Shown here: in pieces, positions 49,182 to 58,409 of the stretch
Layout: each line of letters opens with the position of its first letter
Position numbering within the stretch: position 1 is the first letter of the stretch
Assembly (NCBI GenBank): GCA_945862165.1
Contig: CAMAXI010000001.1
Span: forward strand, 310,001-374,000
DNA length: 64,000 bases
Direction of reading: 5' to 3'
DNA from: Chryseobacterium gleum
GTDB lineage: Bacteria; Bacteroidota; Bacteroidia; Flavobacteriales_D; Crocinitomicaceae
Notes under the pieces: generated by a model
The model's input: the letters and a program-made list of their open reading frames with translations, nothing else
Told to the model about the DNA's origin: nothing
The model's database searches: none
Translations under genes and position numbers: made by a program

Positions 49182-49260
49182 CTCGACAAAATTAATATTA
49201 AACGAACAAACTTCCTTAATTCAGAAAAGTTTATCTTTAGCCTGAAAAAATATCACAAAC

Positions 49261-49638
49261 ATGAAACAAACTTTTAGTATTCCTGGCGCACCAGCTCCAA
49301 TTGGACCATACAGTCCTGCAGTTTTAAAAAACGATACCTTATATGTTAGCGGTCAAATTCCAACCAACCCAAGTACTGGAAAATTAACTTTAGAAACTAT
49401 TGAAGCGTCTACTAAGCAAATCATGGACAACATTGGCATACTGCTTAAAGAAGCTGGGATGGATTATTCAAACATCGTTAAGTGTACCATCTTTGTTACT
49501 GATTTAAACGACTTCGTTAAAGTTAATGGCGTATATGGTTCTTATTTTACAGCTATGCCTCCTGCAAGAGAAACGGTTCAAGTGAGCAGATTACCTTTAG
49601 ATGTTCCAATTGAAATATCTTGTATTGCTATTAGATAA
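49261..49638 (+). CDS. ridA: RidA family reactive-intermediate deaminase
   Basis: Removes 2-aminoacrylate and related imines. 125 residues with GPYSPAVLKNDTLYVSGQIP, VKCTIFVTDLNDFVKVN and PARETVQVSRLPLDVPIEISCIA, including the catalytic Arg in PPARETV. It is divergent from the PabA-like gene; a one-mismatch TATCTTTA box lies upstream. Confidence 0.93.
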   Translation: MKQTFSIPGAPAPIGPYSPAVLKNDTLYVSGQIPTNPSTGKLTLETIEASTKQIMDNIGILLKEAGMDYSNIVKCTIFVTDLNDFVKVNGVYGSYFTAMPPARETVQVSRLPLDVPIEISCIAIR

Positions 49639-49719
49639 AAGACTTTTAGACAAAAGACATGAGATATTAGACATTAGATAAAACATATCAATTATCTACA
49701 AATCCCTAAAAACAAAACG

Positions 49720-51678
49720 CTGAATCAAGATATTGACATATCCATTATAATCGTAAACTATAATGTCTCCTACTTTTTAGAGCAATGTTTAGTTTCTGTG
49801 TATCGTGCTTTGGAAACTATTTCCGCAGAAGTATTTGTCGTTGACAATAATTCAATTGACGGATCTGTAGAAATGGTTGAACAAAAATTTCCAACTGTTC
49901 ATCTGATTGCTAACAAACAAAATGTAGGCTTTTCTACAGCTAATAATCAGGCTATTCGAATTTCCAAGGGTAAATATGTATTATTATTAAATCCAGATAC
50001 AGTAGTAAGTGAAGATACTTTCTCTAAAACAATTACTTTTTTAAATCAACATCCTAACGCAGGTGGACTGGGTGTTAGAATGATTGATGGAAAGGGAAAT
50101 TTTCTCCCAGAATCAAAAAGAGGTCTCCCCACTCCTTCCGTTGCATTTTATAAAATCTTCGGGCTTTCAACACTTTTTCCGAGATCCAAAAAAGCAGGAC
50201 GTTACCACCTTGGTTTTCTACCTGAAAATGAAATAAATAAAGTAGATATATTAAGCGGGGCTTTCATGTTGATGCGAAAAGAAGCATTAGATAAGGTTGG
50301 ATTATTAGACGAAGCTTTTTTTATGTATGGTGAAGATATTGACTTATCGTATCGCATTCAACTCGGCGGATACGATAATTATTATTTTCCGGAGACAAAA
50401 ATAATTCACTATAAAGGAGAAAGTACCAAGAAAAGTTCTGTAAACTATGTATTTGTATTCTACAATGCAATGATCATATTTGCAAAAAAACATTTCACGG
50501 AAAACAATGCGAATTTATTTTCCTTCCTAATAAATGCTGCTATCTACTTAAGAGCTGCAGGCGCGCTATTGGTTCGATTCTTAAAAAAATCATTTTTACC
50601 CTTTATTGATTTCAGTATTATCATAATTGGACTTTTTGGAATAACAAATTACTGGAAAATATATCGAGATATCGTTTTTGAAACTTCAATTTTAAACCTT
50701 GCACTACCAATTTACACGCTAACATGGTTGATAAACATTTATTTTCAAGGAGGATATGACAAACCTTTCAAAATAAAATCAACCTATTTTGGAACTTTTA
50801 TAGGCACTGTAATTATCTTATCCATTTATGCATTATTGCCAAAATCATTTCAATTTTCTAGATTATTTATTCTTGCTGGTGCTTTTATAGCCTGTAACTA
50901 TTTTATCCTATCTAGGTTATTTTTAGCACGCTTTGTCGGTGGAAGGTTTGCAGCAAATGAAAAAACACATAAAACGTTTGCAATTATTGGTTCCAATTTA
51001 GAAATAGGCAGAGTTGAACAACTATTAAAACAAAGCGCAACTTCAGGTTCTAATATCCTTGCAATTTCAGCAACTGATACTAAATCTGACAATCAGATAG
51101 GAACACTTTCTCAGCTAGACCAAATTGTACATCTTCATCCAATCGATGAAATTATTTTTTGCGCAAAAGATATTACTTCCAACCTAATCATTAGTTGGAT
51201 GGTGGAATTAAATAAATATCCTATCGATTTTAAAATTGCACATCCAGATTCATTATTTTTAATAGGAAGTAATTCAACCAACACAAATGGTGAATTATAT
51301 ACATTAGATTTATATAACATTAACACCCCTAAAAACAAAAGAAATAAAAGAACCTTTGACTTTGTAACCGCTTTATTTATTCTATTATTAAGCCCTTTAA
51401 TAATTTATTTTTATAAAAATAAAAAGCAACTAATTAAAAATTTAGTAGAATGTTTATTGGGTAAAAAAACATGGGTAGGATTATCCCTGAATCAAAAACC
51501 ACAAGTCCTTAACCTACCTAAAATTTCTAACGGTATTTTCAGTCCTACCAACGACTTATTCAAACAAGATGAATTATTGATTGAAAAACTAAACCTAATA
51601 TACGCTAGAGATTACACGTTTCTTAAAGATTGGGAAATTTTGAAAAACAATTTAAAAAATTTAGATAAAAGAGTCTAA
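49720..51678 (+). CDS. GT2 glycosyltransferase fused to polyprenyl-transferase-like membrane module; non-ATG start
   Basis: About 652 residues. The GT-A domain (about 1-240) has SIIIVNYNVSYFLEQCLVSV, VFVVDNNSIDGSVEMV, LLLNPDTVVSED and GAFMLMRKEALDKVGLLDEAFFMYGEDIDLSYRI. Several hydrophobic helices follow (about 255-400). The C-terminal part has KTFAIIGSNLEIGRVEQLL, a Rossmann-like stretch, and KRTFDFVTALFILLLSPLI with KKTWVGL, echoing the WcaJ-type polyprenyl glycosylphosphotransferase; its catalytic part looks degenerate. The beta strand DISIIIVNYN lies before the first ATG/GTG/TTG-type codon (GTG at 49798), so the start is likely CTG at 49720 or ATT at 49732. Confidence 0.75.
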   Translation: MNQDIDISIIIVNYNVSYFLEQCLVSVYRALETISAEVFVVDNNSIDGSVEMVEQKFPTVHLIANKQNVGFSTANNQAIRISKGKYVLLLNPDTVVSEDTFSKTITFLNQHPNAGGLGVRMIDGKGNFLPESKRGLPTPSVAFYKIFGLSTLFPRSKKAGRYHLGFLPENEINKVDILSGAFMLMRKEALDKVGLLDEAFFMYGEDIDLSYRIQLGGYDNYYFPETKIIHYKGESTKKSSVNYVFVFYNAMIIFAKKHFTENNANLFSFLINAAIYLRAAGALLVRFLKKSFLPFIDFSIIIIGLFGITNYWKIYRDIVFETSILNLALPIYTLTWLINIYFQGGYDKPFKIKSTYFGTFIGTVIILSIYALLPKSFQFSRLFILAGAFIACNYFILSRLFLARFVGGRFAANEKTHKTFAIIGSNLEIGRVEQLLKQSATSGSNILAISATDTKSDNQIGTLSQLDQIVHLHPIDEIIFCAKDITSNLIISWMVELNKYPIDFKIAHPDSLFLIGSNSTNTNGELYTLDLYNINTPKNKRNKRTFDFVTALFILLLSPLIIYFYKNKKQLIKNLVECLLGKKTWVGLSLNQKPQVLNLPKISNGIFSPTNDLFKQDELLIEKLNLIYARDYTFLKDWEILKNNLKNLDKRV

Positions 51679-51801
51679 AAATCTGAAATTCATTTCTGTT
51701 TAATGTCTATTTCTCAAACAAACTTTTCAGTTTAAATTTATTTTGAAAATTCACATTTCATAAAAGTTCTAATAATTTTGACAACTTAGCTCATTGATTC
51801 G

Positions 51802-51831
51802 TTGTTGGTTTAGAAAAATGACTTATTTTTG
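51802..51831 (+). promoter_or_regulatory. Consensus promoter of E2
   Basis: TTG (51802-51804), 19 nt, TATTTTTG (51824-51831). Expected start near 51837, giving a leader of about 27 nt to the ATG at 51864; it argues against an upstream start at 51834. Confidence 0.78.
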
Positions 51832-51863
51832 CCTTGGAATTAACATTTAAAATCCACTATAAC

Positions 51864-53183
51864 ATGGCACAAATGGAAATTAGACTTCCTAAAATGGGAG
51901 AAAGTGTAACAGAAGCTACAATTACAAATTGGTTGAAGAACATCGGCGACTCTGTTGCAATGGATGAAGCTTTGGTGGAAGTTGCTACAGACAAAGTGGA
52001 CAACGAATTACCATCCGAAGCAGAAGGGATTTTAGTTAAAATATTTTTCGAAAAAGACCAAGTTGCGCAAGTTGGAGATGTAATTGCTATTATATCTACA
52101 GATGGAGCTTTGGACACTGAATCTCCAGCACCTAGTGTTAGTGAAATAATTAAAGAGATTGATCCAGTTGTTAATAATGAGGCTCAATCCTTCATTCAAC
52201 CAGCTTCGGATTCTAACGGCAACAAATTCTATTCGCCTTTAGTAAGAAGTATTGCGGAAAAAGAAGGTATTTCCAACAATGAATTAGACAGTATTTCAGG
52301 TACTGGTCAAGAAGGACGAGTTACTAAAAAAGATATCTTGGATTTTGTTGCAAATCGTGGTAACCAAACACAAGTTATTGCACCAACTGCAACGCCACCA
52401 TCCCCTACTGTTCCAGCTGTACAAGCGCAAGTTCCTACGACAACTAAAAAAGAAGTAGTTGCCATCCCTAGTGGAAATGATGAAATTATCGAAATGGATA
52501 GAATGCGTAAATTAATCGCAGACCACATGGTAATGTCCAAACATACTTCACCACACGTAACTTCTTTTGTGGAAGCAGATGTAACGAACATTGTGAAATG
52601 GAGAGAAAAAATCAAAGATGAATTCAAACGAAGAGAGGGTGAAAACATTACTTTCACACCTATTTTCATGGAAGCTATCGCAAAAGCTATCAAAGATTTC
52701 CCAATGATTAATGTTTCTGTAAATGGAACTCAAATCATTAAAAAGAAAGATATTAACCTTGGAATGGCTACTGCTTTACCGAGTGGAAATTTAATTGTTC
52801 CTGTGATCAAAAATGCAGATCGTTTAAATTTAACTGGATTAACAAAAGCTGTAAATCAATTAGCGCGTAATGCGCGTGATAACAAATTAAAACCAGAAGA
52901 TATTCAAGGTGGTACGTATACTGTAACGAACGTTGGTTCATTCGGCAATGTAATGGGTACTCCAATCATTAATCAACCACAAGTTGCAATTTTAGCACTT
53001 GGCGCGGTTCGAAAAATGCCTGCAGTTATTGAAACTCCAGAAGGAGATTTTATCGGTATTCGTCACAAAATGTTCTTGTCCCATTCTTATGACCACCGAG
53101 TAGTAGATGGCTCTTTAGGCGGTCAGTTTGTTCGTCGCGTTGCTGATTACTTAGAAAGTTTTGATATTAATAGAGAAATATAA
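51864..53183 (+). CDS. Dihydrolipoamide acyltransferase E2
   Basis: Core of the 2-oxoacid dehydrogenase complex; carries the lipoyl arm and transfers the acyl group to CoA. 440 residues from the ATG at 51864. Lipoyl domain (about 1-78) with K44 in VEVATDKVDNELPS; an Ala/Pro/Thr-rich linker; an E3/E1-binding domain (about 130-170, SPLVRSIAEKEGI, GRVTKKDILDF); and the catalytic domain ending SYDHRVVDGSLGG with H411 and D415. It partners the E1 fusion at 45084-47087. Branched-chain type is likely. Confidence 0.92.
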   Translation: MAQMEIRLPKMGESVTEATITNWLKNIGDSVAMDEALVEVATDKVDNELPSEAEGILVKIFFEKDQVAQVGDVIAIISTDGALDTESPAPSVSEIIKEIDPVVNNEAQSFIQPASDSNGNKFYSPLVRSIAEKEGISNNELDSISGTGQEGRVTKKDILDFVANRGNQTQVIAPTATPPSPTVPAVQAQVPTTTKKEVVAIPSGNDEIIEMDRMRKLIADHMVMSKHTSPHVTSFVEADVTNIVKWREKIKDEFKRREGENITFTPIFMEAIAKAIKDFPMINVSVNGTQIIKKKDINLGMATALPSGNLIVPVIKNADRLNLTGLTKAVNQLARNARDNKLKPEDIQGGTYTVTNVGSFGNVMGTPIINQPQVAILALGAVRKMPAVIETPEGDFIGIRHKMFLSHSYDHRVVDGSLGGQFVRRVADYLESFDINREI

Positions 53184-53205
53184 TCTCAAATATTAACTTA
53201 AAATT

Positions 53206-53231
53206 AAAAGCTCGATTTATCGGGCTTTTTT
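53206..53231 (+). terminator. Terminator after E2
   Basis: AAAAGCTCGA and TCGGGCTTTT pair with one G-U; T-run follows. Confidence 0.85.
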
Positions 53232-53362
53232 TATTTAAATAAAGAAAAATAAAAAAATATAGTTTATATTTACTATTTTGAAATTGAACTCATTAAGGTT
53301 AATTTAATTTAAAGTAATCTTAATGCGCTTAATCAACTTTAAATCAATTCAATAAATTATTT

Positions 53363-55033
53363 ATGAAGTTTTTTTTATTTATTGTCTGCTTTTTATTTAC
53401 ATCCTTTGCGTTTAGTCAATTTGCAATAGATGATATTAAAACTTTGATTAAAGGAGCAACCGCTGAGGAACTTGTATACACTTGGAATGGTTGTATTGAA
53501 GAAACTGAATATCAAGCTGCTGATTTAATCAGTGATGCTTTATTAAAGAAAAACCCCAATAATAAAAACTTTATTTATCGTAAAGGTTTATCTACTTTTT
53601 ATTACAAAAAAGATTACAAACTCGCATTGGGTTACATGAAAAAGGCAGTAACGAATGTTTCTCCCAAACATCAACCAGAATCCGGGATGGAAACAAAGGC
53701 ACCTTTAGAGGCATATTACTATTATGCATATTGTCTGGAAAATATTGGGGATTATACTGAAGCAGAAAAATTCTATACAAAATACTTAGAAAGTCAAGTA
53801 GGAAAAACAACCAGATTAACTAAAACCGCGAGTTTAAAAGTTTCAAATACAGCAATTGCAGCGAAATATAAAGCTACACCAAAGAAAGTCGATATCCGAT
53901 TAATAGGTGATTCTGTCAATACGATTAATCCTGAATACGCTCCAATAATATCTCCTGATGGAACTACAATTTATTTCACATCACGCCAGACGTGGTTAGA
54001 GGACTCATTAAAAGAATATGTAGAAGACTTCACCAATTTATCTCCTGAAGATATATACGTAAGTTATAAAAAAACCGAAACAACTTGGACTAAACCCAAG
54101 AAAATGAAATTTTGTAAGCTAGAATTAAATGAAGCAACGGTATCCATAACACCAGATGAACGTATGCTTTATGTGTATCGTGACACAAAGCAAAATGGAG
54201 ATTTATTTCAAATTGATTTATTAGCAACTTCCAGAAATACAGATTCTTTAACATTAATAAAGATTCCAGAAGTTAATACTAAGGCATGGGAAAGTCATAT
54301 CTACTTCAACGAAGATAATAATTTCGCCATCTTTTCATCGGATAGACCAGGTGGTTATGGAGGAAGAGATTTATATCGAATCGTAAAATTACCGGATGGA
54401 AATTGGAGTAAACCTCAAAACATGGGTCCTACGATTAACACACAATTTGATGAAGACGCACCATTTGTATCTATTGATACTAAAAATCTTTATTTCTCAA
54501 GTAATTGTGAAAGAAGTATGGGAGGTTTCGACATCTATACGTGCGTAAAAATTGATGACAATTTATGGAGTACACCCGTAAATTTAGGATACCCTATAAA
54601 TTCGGAACGGGATGATATTTATTATTCAACTACCGCAGACGGATTAAAAGGATATTTTTCTTCCAATCGATTAAATGGTGTAGGTCAAGTAGATATTTAT
54701 GAAATCAATTATGTACCATTAGATATAAAAACTAACTTTTTACTAACTGGTCACATCCAACGTACAGATAAAAAACAATTAAACAAATTAACGGATGTTG
54801 AAGTTTCATGTCAAAATTGCGATTCCAATAAGAAGAAAATTCTTAGACCTCGTTTACGTGATGGATACTTCATTACTGCACTTGAACCATGTAGAGATTA
54901 TTTAATTGAAGTATTAGGTCCTAACAGAGAGGTATTGTACACTGAAAACATTAGTACATCTTGCGAATTGAACGTAGAAAAAATCGAAAGAGAATTAACG
55001 ATAAATGAACCTGCGTTAAACTCTAAGAAATAA
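53363..55033 (+). CDS. PorE-like TPR/beta-propeller protein lacking OmpA domain
   Basis: 556 residues. Signal peptide (hydrophobic 2-17, cut after FSQ). TPR-like helices (about 25-150, with NNKNFIYRKGLSTFYYKKDYKLALGYMKKA and YTEAEKFYTKYL). A PD40/WD40-like propeller follows (about 170-455): NPEYAPIISPDGTTIYFTSRQ, NNFAIFSSDRPGGYGGRDLYRI, KNLYFSSNCERSMGGFDIY and GYFSSNRLNGVGQVDIYEI. The C-terminus (about 460-556) is a carboxypeptidase-regulatory-like beta domain. This is PorE order without the terminal OmpA peptidoglycan-binding domain. It may belong to an envelope complex but cannot anchor to peptidoglycan itself. Confidence 0.8.
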   Translation: MKFFLFIVCFLFTSFAFSQFAIDDIKTLIKGATAEELVYTWNGCIEETEYQAADLISDALLKKNPNNKNFIYRKGLSTFYYKKDYKLALGYMKKAVTNVSPKHQPESGMETKAPLEAYYYYAYCLENIGDYTEAEKFYTKYLESQVGKTTRLTKTASLKVSNTAIAAKYKATPKKVDIRLIGDSVNTINPEYAPIISPDGTTIYFTSRQTWLEDSLKEYVEDFTNLSPEDIYVSYKKTETTWTKPKKMKFCKLELNEATVSITPDERMLYVYRDTKQNGDLFQIDLLATSRNTDSLTLIKIPEVNTKAWESHIYFNEDNNFAIFSSDRPGGYGGRDLYRIVKLPDGNWSKPQNMGPTINTQFDEDAPFVSIDTKNLYFSSNCERSMGGFDIYTCVKIDDNLWSTPVNLGYPINSERDDIYYSTTADGLKGYFSSNRLNGVGQVDIYEINYVPLDIKTNFLLTGHIQRTDKKQLNKLTDVEVSCQNCDSNKKKILRPRLRDGYFITALEPCRDYLIEVLGPNREVLYTENISTSCELNVEKIERELTINEPALNSKK

Positions 55034-55052
55034 GTTTACACTTTCTAAAACC

Positions 55053-55904
55053 ATGAAATTACACCTTACAAGACCATTAGCTATTTTTGACTTAGAGGCT
55101 ACTGGCTTAAATATTTCAAAAGAACGCATTGTAGAAATCGCAATCCTTAAAATAAATCCTAACGGGAGTGAAGAACGTTTTAAATCTTTAGTCAACCCAG
55201 AAATGATTATTTCGGATGAAGTGATCAAAATTCATGGAATATCTAATGAAACAGTGAAAGACGCACCATCTTTCAAAGAGCTAGCTTCTAAAGTGATCGA
55301 ATTCATTGCAGATGCAGATTTAGCTGGATATAATTCAAATAAATTTGACATTCCTTTATTAGCGGAAGAATTTATTCGTGTAGGAAGTAATTTCGATTTG
55401 TCGAATAGGCATTTTGTAGATGTTCAAAACATTTTCCATAAAATGGAACAACGAACTTTAAGCGCTGCGTATCAATTTTACTGTAATAAAGAATTAGTAG
55501 ATGCGCATGATGCAATGAACGATACGAATGCGACTTGGGAAGTACTAAAGTCTCAATTAGAGAAATATGATAATTTAGAACAAAACATACCATATTTAGC
55601 ACAATTTTCTTTAGCTGGAAATCTTAAAACATTAGATTTTGCGGGTAGATTAGTAGTTACAGAAAATGGTGATGGCGCATACAATTTCGGAAAACACAAA
55701 GGCAAAACAATAAAAGAAGTTCATGAAGTAGAACCTGGATATTATAGTTGGTTCATTTCTCCGAATACCGATTTCCCATTATACACCAAACAAAAGTTAC
55801 GGGAAGAAATGGATAAAATCAAAACTCAAAATAAAGAAGAAAAAGTAAGTTCTGAAGACTTAAACAGTCAACTAGAAGCTTTAAAATCAAAATTTAGCAA
55901 GTAA
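55053..55904 (+). CDS. DnaQ-like 3'-5' exonuclease with DUF3820 tail
   Basis: 283 residues. DEDDh exonuclease domain (about 8-170): IFDLEATGLN (D13, E15), KFDIPLLAEE (D99), and DAHDAMNDTNATW (H152, D157). The C-terminal part (about 205-250, YNFGKHKGKTIKEV, GYYSWFISP) matches DUF3820. Probably a DNA proofreading or repair exonuclease separate from PolC. The next gene starts at the base following its stop. Confidence 0.85.
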   Translation: MKLHLTRPLAIFDLEATGLNISKERIVEIAILKINPNGSEERFKSLVNPEMIISDEVIKIHGISNETVKDAPSFKELASKVIEFIADADLAGYNSNKFDIPLLAEEFIRVGSNFDLSNRHFVDVQNIFHKMEQRTLSAAYQFYCNKELVDAHDAMNDTNATWEVLKSQLEKYDNLEQNIPYLAQFSLAGNLKTLDFAGRLVVTENGDGAYNFGKHKGKTIKEVHEVEPGYYSWFISPNTDFPLYTKQKLREEMDKIKTQNKEEKVSSEDLNSQLEALKSKFSK

Positions 55905-56516
55905 ATGAAAATCATTTGTATCGGTCGAAATTACGCAGACCATGCGAAAGAAATGAATGCTCCAACTCCAGAGTTTCCATTATTTTTCTTAAAACCAGAT
56001 TCAGCAATACATCCTAAAAGAACACCTTTCTATTACCCTGAGTTTACGAAAGACTTACATTACGAATGTGAAGTTATCGTTCGAATTAATAAATTAGGAA
56101 AAAACATTCACCAAAAATTTGCGCATACCTATTACGATGAAATTGGTTTAGGAATCGATTTTACTGCGCGCGATTTACAGGAAGAGTGTAAAGCAAAAGG
56201 ATTACCATGGGAACGCGCGAAAGCATTCGATGGTTCTGCTATCCTAAGTGAAAAATTTATTGCGAAATCTGAATTAGATTTGGATAATATTTCTTTTAGT
56301 TTACACAAAAATAATCAACTTGTTCAACAAGGAAATACAAAAGATTTTATATTCAGTATCGACAAAATCATTTCCTATGTATCTCAATTTATGACTTTAA
56401 AAATTGGAGACATTCTGTTTACTGGCACACCGGCAGGTGTAGGTCCTGTAAACATTGGTGATACCTTGACTGGATTTATCGGAGAACAGGAGATGTATAC
56501 GTTGCGGATCAAATAG
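55905..56516 (+). CDS. FAH-domain hydrolase
   Basis: 203 residues, the short FAH fold used by acylpyruvases and related hydrolases. FFLKPDSAIHP, LHYECEVIVRINK (the ExE ligands), GIDFTARDLQEECKAKGLPWERAKAFDGSAI and FTGTPAGVGPVNIGDTL are in order. It is distinct from the full fumarylacetoacetase at the start of the window. Its ATG touches the exonuclease stop (TAAATG), so they are co-translated. Substrate uncertain. Confidence 0.88.
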   Translation: MKIICIGRNYADHAKEMNAPTPEFPLFFLKPDSAIHPKRTPFYYPEFTKDLHYECEVIVRINKLGKNIHQKFAHTYYDEIGLGIDFTARDLQEECKAKGLPWERAKAFDGSAILSEKFIAKSELDLDNISFSLHKNNQLVQQGNTKDFIFSIDKIISYVSQFMTLKIGDILFTGTPAGVGPVNIGDTLTGFIGEQEMYTLRIK

Positions 56517-56587
56517 ATTTGGAGTTATTATTAAGGGTAACTTTTAAACTTTTTTTTCATAATTCTTTTCATTTTAAAAATTATATT

Positions 56588-56595
56588 TATATTTG
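56588..56595 (+). promoter_or_regulatory. -7 box for tRNA-His (TATATTTG)
   Basis: Exact TAnnTTTG, 13 nt upstream of the tRNA 5' end; -33 is weak. Confidence 0.55.
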
Positions 56596-56608
56596 CACAC
56601 CAAAACAC

Positions 56609-56683
56609 GGAGGATGTAGCTCAGTTGGTTAGAGCGTCGGTTTGTGGTGCCGAAGGTCGTGGGTTCGAGACCCATCTTCCTCC
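56609..56683 (+). tRNA. tRNA-His (anticodon GTG)
   Basis: Cloverleaf with D-stem GCTC/GAGC, anticodon stem TCGGT/GCCGA with loop TTGTGGT (GTG at 56644-56646), T-loop TTCGAGA and T-stem GTGGG/CCCAT. G at 56609 opposite C at 56683 fits the special G-1:C73 of tRNA-His. Acceptor position 6 opposite 67 is T-T, a mismatch. No CCA is encoded. Confidence 0.93.
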
Positions 56684-56691
56684 CTTAATTT

Positions 56692-56720
56692 AAAGTCGTC
56701 TTTTTGAGACGACTTTTTTT
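56692..56720 (+). terminator. Terminator between tRNA-His and prfC
   Basis: AAAGTCGTC (56692-56700) and GACGACTTT (56708-56716), 7-nt loop, then a T-run. It ends 16 nt before the prfC ATG, so it could also act as a leader attenuator. Confidence 0.82.
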
Positions 56721-56736
56721 ATTAATACTCGTTTAT

Positions 56737-58335
56737 ATGAAATTTAAAGAATCCATCGACAAACGCAGAACATTTGGGATAATTTCTCACCCTGATGCTG
56801 GTAAAACAACTTTAACAGAAAAATTATTGTTGTTTGGTGGGGCTATTCAAACTGCTGGAGCTGTAAAAAACAATAAGATAAAAAAAACAGCTACATCGGA
56901 TTTCATGGAAATTGAAAAGCAACGTGGGATATCGGTTGCGACATCTGTGATGGCTTTCGAATACAAAGGAAAACAAGTAAATATTCTAGATACTCCCGGA
57001 CATAAAGACTTTGCAGAAGACACGTATCGTACATTAACAGCTGTGGATAGTGTAATATTGGTGATTGACTGTGCGAATGGTGTGGAGCAACAAACCGAAA
57101 AACTAATGGAAGTTTGTCGTATGCGTAATACACCAGTTATCGTTTTCATCAATAAAATGGACCGAGAGGGACAAGATCCTTTTACATTATTAGACGAAAT
57201 TGAATCTAAATTAAACATCAAAGTTTGTCCATTAGCTTGGCCAATTGGTATGGGGGATCGCTTCAAAGGTGTGTATAATATTTACGAAAAAAACGTTAAT
57301 TTATTCCAAGCTAGCAAAACGAAAATTGCGAAAGAAGTGGTTTCTATTTCCGATGTAAATAGTGAAGAAATAGACGCGTTAGTTGGTGAAGCATTTGCTA
57401 AAGAACTGAGAGATGATTTAGAAATGATTGCCGGTGTGTATAACCCTTTTGATCAAGAAACCTATTTATCTGGAGAATATGCTCCCGTATTTTTTGGTTC
57501 TGCCGTAAACAATTTTGGGGTGCAAGAATTATTAGATGCATTTATTGAAATATCCCCTACTCCTAGATCGAGAGAGACGGATTTAAAAACAATAGATCCA
57601 TACGACGATAAATTCTCTGGTTTTGTATTTAAAATACATGCCAATTTAGATCCAAAACACCGCGATCGTATTGCCTTTTTAAGAATCGTATCCGGTAAAT
57701 TTGAACGTAACACATTTTACAACCATGTGCGTTTGGGTAAGAAATTTAAATTTGCTAACCCAACCTCTTTTATGGCGCAAGATAAAAGTGTTATTGATGA
57801 AGCATTCCCAGGTGACGTAATAGGTCTCTATGATACCGGTAATTTCAAAATTGGAGATACCTTAAATGAAGGTGAAAAATTTATGTTTAAGGGAATCCCA
57901 AGTTTTTCTCCTGAATTATTCCAAGAATTAGAAAATTTAGACCCTTTAAAATCCAAACAACTCGAAAAAGGGATTAGTCAGTTAACCGATGAAGGAGTTG
58001 CTCAGTTATTTATTCAACAACCTGGAAACAGAAAAATAATAGGTACAGTTGGACAACTTCAATTTGAGGTGATTGCGCATCGATTACTCCATGAATATGG
58101 CGCCGCTTGTCGATTTACACCTAGAAACTTCGTGAAAGCATGTTGGATTACTACCGATAATGAACTTGAATTAAAGCGATTTATCAATACAAAATCTGGA
58201 AATATTGCAAAGGACAAAGATGCTAATTACGTGTTTTTAGCGGAGACTCCTTTCTTGCTTCAAATGGCAGAAAAAGATTATCCTGAATTAACTTTTCATA
58301 CTACTTCTGAGTTTAAATTGACCGAGAATTTGTAA
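56737..58335 (+). CDS. prfC: Peptide chain release factor 3
   Basis: GTPase that recycles RF1/RF2 after termination. 532 residues from the ATG at 56737 (a TTG at 56704 lies in the terminator). G1 [15 protein letters not shown]2/G3 [10 protein letters not shown] and [16 protein letters not shown], and G4 [11 protein letters not shown] match RF3. The C-terminal half is RF3-like and full length. A terminator hairpin lies just upstream and no clear promoter is seen after it. Confidence 0.93.
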   Translation: MKFKESIDKRRTFGIISHPDAGKTTLTEKLLLFGGAIQTAGAVKNNKIKKTATSDFMEIEKQRGISVATSVMAFEYKGKQVNILDTPGHKDFAEDTYRTLTAVDSVILVIDCANGVEQQTEKLMEVCRMRNTPVIVFINKMDREGQDPFTLLDEIESKLNIKVCPLAWPIGMGDRFKGVYNIYEKNVNLFQASKTKIAKEVVSISDVNSEEIDALVGEAFAKELRDDLEMIAGVYNPFDQETYLSGEYAPVFFGSAVNNFGVQELLDAFIEISPTPRSRETDLKTIDPYDDKFSGFVFKIHANLDPKHRDRIAFLRIVSGKFERNTFYNHVRLGKKFKFANPTSFMAQDKSVIDEAFPGDVIGLYDTGNFKIGDTLNEGEKFMFKGIPSFSPELFQELENLDPLKSKQLEKGISQLTDEGVAQLFIQQPGNRKIIGTVGQLQFEVIAHRLLHEYGAACRFTPRNFVKACWITTDNELELKRFINTKSGNIAKDKDANYVFLAETPFLLQMAEKDYPELTFHTTSEFKLTENL

Positions 58336-58409
58336 AAATAAATTTTAAATTTTAAGCAACTTTCAACCTAAAAGCTTGTCTTCAATTTGACTTCATATTA
58401 ATTAATTCT

